This document shows positions 59,681 through 64,000 of a DNA stretch of 64,000 nt, piece by piece (the first letter of the stretch is position 1; the number at the start of each line of letters is the position of its first letter). This stretch comes from Burkholderia anthina (GTDB taxonomy: Bacteria; Pseudomonadota; Gammaproteobacteria; Burkholderiales; Burkholderiaceae), in the NCBI RefSeq assembly GCF_001547525.1, contig NZ_LNJP01000003.1, positions 1,240,001-1,304,000 on the forward strand. The letters run 5' to 3'. The position numbers and the translations under genes were made by a program. The notes beneath the pieces are model-generated. The model worked only from the letters and a program-made list of their open reading frames with translations, was not told the origin of the DNA and made no database searches.

Positions 59681-61009
59681 TTGGATCTGAACGCGACGCG
59701 CGCAGCCGGTCGTCCGGTCGATAGCAACGACCCGAACGACGAAGCGCGGGAAAATCGTATTTCGCGGCATCTCGCGCTGCGAATCCTGCCCATTTTCATG
59801 TTTGCGTATGTTGCCGCATACGTCGACCGCATCAACGTCAGCTTCGCGAAACTCCAGATGGGGGTCGACCTGGGTTTCACCGATGCGGTGTTCGGATTCG
59901 GCGCGGGTACTTTCGCGCTGGGCTACGTGGTGTTCGAAGTTCCAAGCAACATGATCCTGCAGCGGGTGGGCGCCAAGCGATGGCTCACGCGAATCATCCT
60001 GTCGTGGGCAATCGTTTCGGCATTGACCACCTTCATCGCGACGCCCAAGCAGTTCTATGTCATGCGTTATCTGCTCGGGGTGGCGGAGGCCGGGCTCGTG
60101 CCCGGCATCGTCTATTACATCTCCCAGTCGTTCCCGCGATACCACCGCGCGCGGGTGCTGTCCACCTTCTACGCGGCGCTGCCGCTGTCCGGTCTGATCG
60201 GCTCGCCGCTGAGCGGCTTCATCATGGAGTACTTCGACGGAATCGGCGGGCTTTCCGGCTGGAAATGGATGTTGATGGTCGAGGCGCTGCCGGCGTTCGT
60301 CGCCGCGCTTCTCTGCTGGAAGTATCTCGAGGACGATGTCACCCAAAGCCGCCACGAGACGGAGGCCGACCGAGCCTACCTCACCCGAACGCTTGCCGAA
60401 GATCGTGCTCTCGCCGCTTCGGCGAACAACAACGCGATGTTCGGCAGCTGGATCTTTTGGGTATTCGGGCTGATCTATTTCCTCGACGTCGTCGGCATTT
60501 ACGGCTACACGCTATGGGCGCCCACGATGATCAAGTCGCTCGGCGTGGGCAGGGATCTCTTCATCGGATTGATTGCGGCGCTGCCCAACGCGTTCGCGAT
60601 GATCGTGATGATCACGGCCGGACAAAGCGCGGATCGCCGCCGAGAGCGGCGCGTCCACACCGCCGCCCTATTCTTGCTGGCAGCGTTGGGGCTGACACTC
60701 GCCCTCGTCTGGCACGGCAATCTGTGGCTTACCGTGATGGCACTGTGCATCGCGAATGCGGGATTGCTTTCTCTTCCCCCGGTGTTTTGGGGAATGCCCA
60801 CGGCGGTTCTCGGCCCCGGCAACGCCGCCAGCGGCATCGCATGGATCAGCGCGATCGGCAACATCGGCGGCTTTTTCGGCCCCTATGTAGTCGGCGTTCT
60901 CAAACAGTCGTCCGGGAGCTTCGCGCTTCCCGTCTCGTGCATGATCGCGTGCCTGTTGCTGGGCTTCTGCCTGACGCTGTCGCTGCCGAAACACATCGTC
61001 AACAGATAG
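59681..61009 (+). CDS. MFS transporter, anion:cation symporter (tartrate/phthalate permease-like)
   Basis: This 442-residue protein has twelve predicted helices and resembles the ACS family: YVDRINVSFAKLQM after helix 1, GYVVFEVPSNMILQRVGAKRWLTRI spanning helix 2 and its loop, and RYLLGVAEAGLVPGIVYYISQSFP in helix 4. It takes up organic acids such as tartrate, phthalate or sugar acids. The TTG at 59681 with GGGGGA 6-7 bp upstream is the best start; no ATG lies between it and the first helix. Confidence 0.85.
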   Translation: MDLNATRAAGRPVDSNDPNDEARENRISRHLALRILPIFMFAYVAAYVDRINVSFAKLQMGVDLGFTDAVFGFGAGTFALGYVVFEVPSNMILQRVGAKRWLTRIILSWAIVSALTTFIATPKQFYVMRYLLGVAEAGLVPGIVYYISQSFPRYHRARVLSTFYAALPLSGLIGSPLSGFIMEYFDGIGGLSGWKWMLMVEALPAFVAALLCWKYLEDDVTQSRHETEADRAYLTRTLAEDRALAASANNNAMFGSWIFWVFGLIYFLDVVGIYGYTLWAPTMIKSLGVGRDLFIGLIAALPNAFAMIVMITAGQSADRRRERRVHTAALFLLAALGLTLALVWHGNLWLTVMALCIANAGLLSLPPVFWGMPTAVLGPGNAASGIAWISAIGNIGGFFGPYVVGVLKQSSGSFALPVSCMIACLLLGFCLTLSLPKHIVNR

Positions 61010-61129
61010 CCCCCGGGCCGCGATTCCGGTTCGCTCCGGATCGACAGGGCGATGCGGCCGAATCGCCCCACCGGCGTGTTCCGTTGCGCTGACGCGGCGC
61101 GGCGCCGACGCGCGTCGAGATCGGTACTG

Positions 61130-61774
61130 CTACTCCGCGGCAGGATCCAGCCCCAGCGATTGCGCGCCCAGCACGAACTCGGGCAGGGTTCGCGCGCCCA
61201 TCTTCCGCATTGCGTGGCCGCGATGGATCTTCACGGTGATTTCGCTCAATCCGAGCTCTGCGGCAATCTGCTTGTTCAGGAGGCCGCTCACGACGTATTT
61301 CATCACCTCGCGCTCGCGCGGCGTCAGCGTCTGGTAGCGGCGGCGCACGTCGGCGACACGGCTCTCCGACTTGCGCCGCTTCTCATCCTTCAGCAATGCA
61401 TTCTGGACGACATCGAGCATGTCCTGGTCGCGAAAGGGCTTGGACAGGAAATCCAGCGCCCCGTTCTTCATCGCCTTCACCGACATCTCGACATCGCCAT
61501 GAGCCGTAATGAAGATGATCGGCAGCTGCACGTCGCCCGCGACGATCTGCTCCTGCAACGCCAGTCCGCTCTGTCCTTTGAGCCGGACGTCGAGAATCAG
61601 ACAGCTCGGCACATCGGGCTTGTCGAAATCCAGAAACTCCTGCGCGGAGCCAAAGAGCTCGACACTCAAGCCAACCGAGCGAAACAGCCGGCCGAGCGCC
61701 TTGCGCATGGAATCGTCATCGTCGACAACGTACACGACGGAGTTTGTTGCGATGAGATCGGGACCGTGGCTCAT
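61130..61774 (-). CDS. Response regulator, FixJ/NarL-type with LuxR HTH
   Basis: This 214-residue protein has a receiver domain (VVYVVDDDDSMRKALGRLF, phosphoacceptor Asp in CLILDVRLKG, about residue 62, and Lys in FLSKPF) and a C-terminal LuxR-type HTH (LTPREREVMKYVVSGLLNKQIAAELGLSEITVKIHRGHAMRKM). Its ATG overlaps the kinase stop (ATGA), so the pair is coupled. It resembles FixJ/TodT/StyR regulators; target genes are unknown. Confidence 0.94.
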   Translation of the reverse strand: MSHGPDLIATNSVVYVVDDDDSMRKALGRLFRSVGLSVELFGSAQEFLDFDKPDVPSCLILDVRLKGQSGLALQEQIVAGDVQLPIIFITAHGDVEMSVKAMKNGALDFLSKPFRDQDMLDVVQNALLKDEKRRKSESRVADVRRRYQTLTPREREVMKYVVSGLLNKQIAAELGLSEITVKIHRGHAMRKMGARTLPEFVLGAQSLGLDPAAE

Positions 61775-63669
61775 GACTGCGTGATTCCTTCAAGCGGTAG
61801 AACGAACTGCATCGATGCCCCCTTGTTTTCTTGCGACTCGGCCCAGATGCGGCCGCCATGCCCCTCAACGATCGAACGGCAAATCGAGAGCCCCATGCCC
61901 ATGCCCTCCTTCTTGGTGGTGAAGAACGGCGTAAACAACGAATTGACGTCTTCGCTGCGAATGCCGGGGCCGGAATCCTCCACGCGTACCTGCACGTTCG
62001 CGCCATCGACCAGCCCGGTCGACACGACCAGGGTCCGCTTGCGGTCCGCGACGTCGCTCATCGCCTGAACGGCATTCATCAGGAGGTTGATGATGACCTG
62101 CTGCAACTGGACACGATCTCCGCGGACCCAGAGCGACGGCTCACAGCTTTGCGCGACCTCGACGCCGTGAATCTGAAGCTCGCGGCGCACGAGATCGATC
62201 GATTGTTCGACGATGGACGTCACGTCGACGAGCGCGTCGTCCCTGTCTCTGCGCTTGGCCATCGCACGGATCTGCCGGATGATATCCGTCGCCCGTCTCG
62301 CGTCGTCTGTCATCTGCTCGACGGAATCCCGCACCTCGACGAGATCCGGCACGTCGTGGTCCAGCCAGCGCAGCCCTGCCTCACCCGACGTGACTATCGC
62401 AGCCAGCGGTTGGGTGACTTCATGCGCGATCGAAGCCGCCAGCTCGCCGAGCATCGTTACCCGCGTGACATGCGCCAGCTCCGCGCGCGATCGCTCGAGC
62501 GCCTGCTCGGCTTGCCGGCGCGCCTCGATGTCCGTGTTGACGCCGTACCAGCGCAGGATCCGGCCGTCTCCGCCGCGCAACGGCGCGGCACCGACGATCA
62601 TGCAACGATACTCGCCGCTGCCGAGCTGCACGCGCGCCGTCACCTCGAACGGGCTTCCCGTGGAAATCGCCTGGCGCCACGCGGCGCGCAACGTCTCGAT
62701 GTCGTCGGCATGAACGATATCGCGCCATACATCCGTGCCGTCACTGGTCCGCACACCGTAATCCGTCCAGCGCCGATTGAGGTACAGCAAGCGCCCGTCT
62801 TCGTCCGTGCTCCAGACCATCGCGGGAATCGCGTCGACGGTGGCCACGAGCTCTTCCTTCTGGCGGCGCAATTCGGCTTCCAGCGATTTCGCCTGGGTAA
62901 CGTCGCTATCGGTGGAAAGAATGGCGACGGGCAGGCCCGACTTGTCTCGCGACACGATCCATCGGCTGGAAATCACGACGCGCTCGCCGTTCTTGCGAAT
63001 GCGCGTGAGCTCTCCCTGCCAGTTGCCGTGCGTCACCGTCTTCTCGATCAGGTCGGCAATCGGCAGCGCGGCGCCGGTACGCGTCAGCTCATGGAATGCT
63101 TTCCCGAACGCTTCTTGCGCGCTCCATCCGTATAGGCGCTCCGCGCCTTTGCTCCAGAAGCGGATACGCCCGTCGAGCCCGTACACCACGATCGCGTCGT
63201 GGGTCAGATTGAGCAAGTCGACCTGGTTCTGCAGCGTCGCCCTGCTGCTCTGATTGCGCAACGCCAATGCCGAGACCGTCACGATCGCAATGACGCTCAC
63301 GATACAGCGCGCGAGCGAACTGACGGCTATCTGGTCGCTCTGAGCCAGAAGAAATCCGAGGACCGTCAGGGATACGCAGGCCCAGGCCACGCCGACGGTG
63401 ACCGTTTGGGACGCGACCGACGCGACCAGCAGCACCACGACGACATACAGGACCGCGACGGCGACGTCGACGGGCGCAAACGCGTCGACAAGGAATACCG
63501 CGAGGCCCAACGCGATCGCGACCGCGTACACCGCGGGCTGACTGTTTCGGAGTTGCGCCTGGAGATTGGGCCCGAGCTCGGACGCACGCGCCGCCGCGAG
63601 TTCGGCCGGAGCGATGACCGGATCCGCGTATGCGCCGTGGCCGTCACCCGCCTGGCGGTCGTTATTCAT
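61771..63669 (-). CDS. Membrane-bound PAS-domain sensor histidine kinase (FixL-like)
   Basis: This 632-residue protein has a hydrophobic N-terminal sensor region of about five helices (residues 45-150). Two or more PAS domains follow (about 160-420; DAIVVYGLDGRIRFWSKGAERLYGW and IPAMVWSTDEDGRLLYLNRRW). HisKA has the phosphoacceptor His in LAASIAHEVTQPLAAI, and the ATPase has N box IINLLMNAVQAM and G boxes VEDSGPGI and GMGMGLSICRSIVEGHGG. No haem PAS could be confirmed, so the signal is unknown. The partner is the coupled FixJ-like regulator. Confidence 0.93.
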   Translation of the reverse strand: MNNDRQAGDGHGAYADPVIAPAELAAARASELGPNLQAQLRNSQPAVYAVAIALGLAVFLVDAFAPVDVAVAVLYVVVVLLVASVASQTVTVGVAWACVSLTVLGFLLAQSDQIAVSSLARCIVSVIAIVTVSALALRNQSSRATLQNQVDLLNLTHDAIVVYGLDGRIRFWSKGAERLYGWSAQEAFGKAFHELTRTGAALPIADLIEKTVTHGNWQGELTRIRKNGERVVISSRWIVSRDKSGLPVAILSTDSDVTQAKSLEAELRRQKEELVATVDAIPAMVWSTDEDGRLLYLNRRWTDYGVRTSDGTDVWRDIVHADDIETLRAAWRQAISTGSPFEVTARVQLGSGEYRCMIVGAAPLRGGDGRILRWYGVNTDIEARRQAEQALERSRAELAHVTRVTMLGELAASIAHEVTQPLAAIVTSGEAGLRWLDHDVPDLVEVRDSVEQMTDDARRATDIIRQIRAMAKRRDRDDALVDVTSIVEQSIDLVRRELQIHGVEVAQSCEPSLWVRGDRVQLQQVIINLLMNAVQAMSDVADRKRTLVVSTGLVDGANVQVRVEDSGPGIRSEDVNSLFTPFFTTKKEGMGMGLSICRSIVEGHGGRIWAESQENKGASMQFVLPLEGITQS

Positions 63670-63699
63670 AGAGTCACTCGGTAAAGACGGATTTCCGGA

Positions 63700-64000
63700 T
63701 CAGGTCCGATTGCTCTCCGAGCCGATCTCCTCCAGGCGCTGCTTGATCTGCGCCGGATCCACCGGTTTGCTGAATACGCAGATCGCGCCAAGCTTCATCG
63801 CTTGCTCGCGGGTGGTTTCGGATGGAAAAGCCGTGATGAAGATCACGGGCGGAGCCGGTCCGCGCTCGAGAAGCGCTTCATACATCTCCAGCCCTGTGAT
63901 GCCCTTCATCTGGACGTCCGAAATGATACACGCGACGTCCATTATCAAGTCGGCGTCAAGGAACTCCTCGCCGGACTCGTAGACCCTGACCTCCCAGCCG
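63700..64000 (-). CDS. Receiver-domain response regulator, N-terminus cut by window edge
   Basis: The frame is open to the window edge, giving about 100 residues: GWEVRVYESGEEFLDADL...ACIISDVQMKGITGLEMYEALLERG (Asp in SDVQM), FITAF and SKPVDPAQIKQRL, which is the end of a receiver domain. It stops at 63700 with no output domain, so it is a single-domain receiver. It lies 30 bp upstream of the histidine kinase gene, likely as part of a phosphorelay. Confidence 0.9.
   Translation of the reverse strand, partial: GWEVRVYESGEEFLDADLIMDVACIISDVQMKGITGLEMYEALLERGPAPPVIFITAFPSETTREQAMKLGAICVFSKPVDPAQIKQRLEEIGSESNRT

Overview
The window looks like Burkholderia, probably the B. cepacia complex. From about 19.4 kb onward it is compact, GC-rich DNA whose protein families and gene order (pca/pob genes, folE, epsC, a Crp/Fnr regulator, argP/argO) fit that genus. 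The first 19.4 kb is different: lower and uneven GC, broken genes, insertion sequences and defence-type genes. I read this part as an accessory island.

Region 1 (1-19394) appears to be the right-hand part of a large Tn7-like transposon whose left end lies outside the window. Its transposition operon (17827 down to 12208, minus strand) encodes a TnsA-type endonuclease, a TnsB/TniA DDE transposase, a TnsC/TniB ATPase, a TniQ, a small Xre/MbcA/ParS-type protein, and a second, shorter TniQ. A probable transposon end with two TGTTGTCT-type repeats stops at 19394. To its left lies cargo. There is a CBASS-type anti-phage operon (CapV patatin phospholipase, CD-NTase, and an unusual third gene with a DisA/DAC-like domain; 6131-9810). 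There is an HTH/AAA+ ATPase/S8 subtilase operon (2615 to beyond position 1). There is also an H-NS-like gene with a small partner gene, and an IS407-like element with an exact 4-bp target duplication that is itself split by an IS110-family element. A promoter/terminator pair predicts a small RNA beside tnsA.

Region 2 (19527-36933) is ordinary chromosome. It holds a LysE-type exporter and the protocatechuate branch of the beta-ketoadipate pathway (pcaK, pcaC, pcaD, pcaB, pcaJ, pcaI) with pobA upstream. A PcaR-type inverted repeat lies ahead of pcaI, and a LysR gene is divergent from pobA. Then come folE with a FolM-like SDR, serine acetyltransferase, a universal stress protein with an FNR-type regulator, the argP/argO pair, and an aldo/keto reductase.

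Region 3 (37120-42167) holds an FHA-domain protein and a 1342-residue kinase/cyclase-homology/AAA/TPR protein resembling the 'TOMM system kinase/cyclase fusion' family.

Region 4 (42893-47959) is a TetR-controlled cluster (MBL-fold lactonase-like enzyme, a 32-residue membrane peptide, an MFS exporter) with two matching palindromic operators, followed by an ABM monooxygenase, an AhpD-like protein and a BON-domain protein.

Region 5 (48429-61009) is a redox and detoxification cluster: LysR, quinone-oxidoreductase-type dehydrogenase, a royal-jelly-type secreted protein, nitroreductase, EamA exporter, OpuAC-type binding protein, two SDRs, catalase, a flavoprotein disulfide oxidoreductase and an MFS transporter.

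Region 6 (61130-64000) is a FixL/FixJ-like two-component system plus a receiver-domain protein cut by the window edge.
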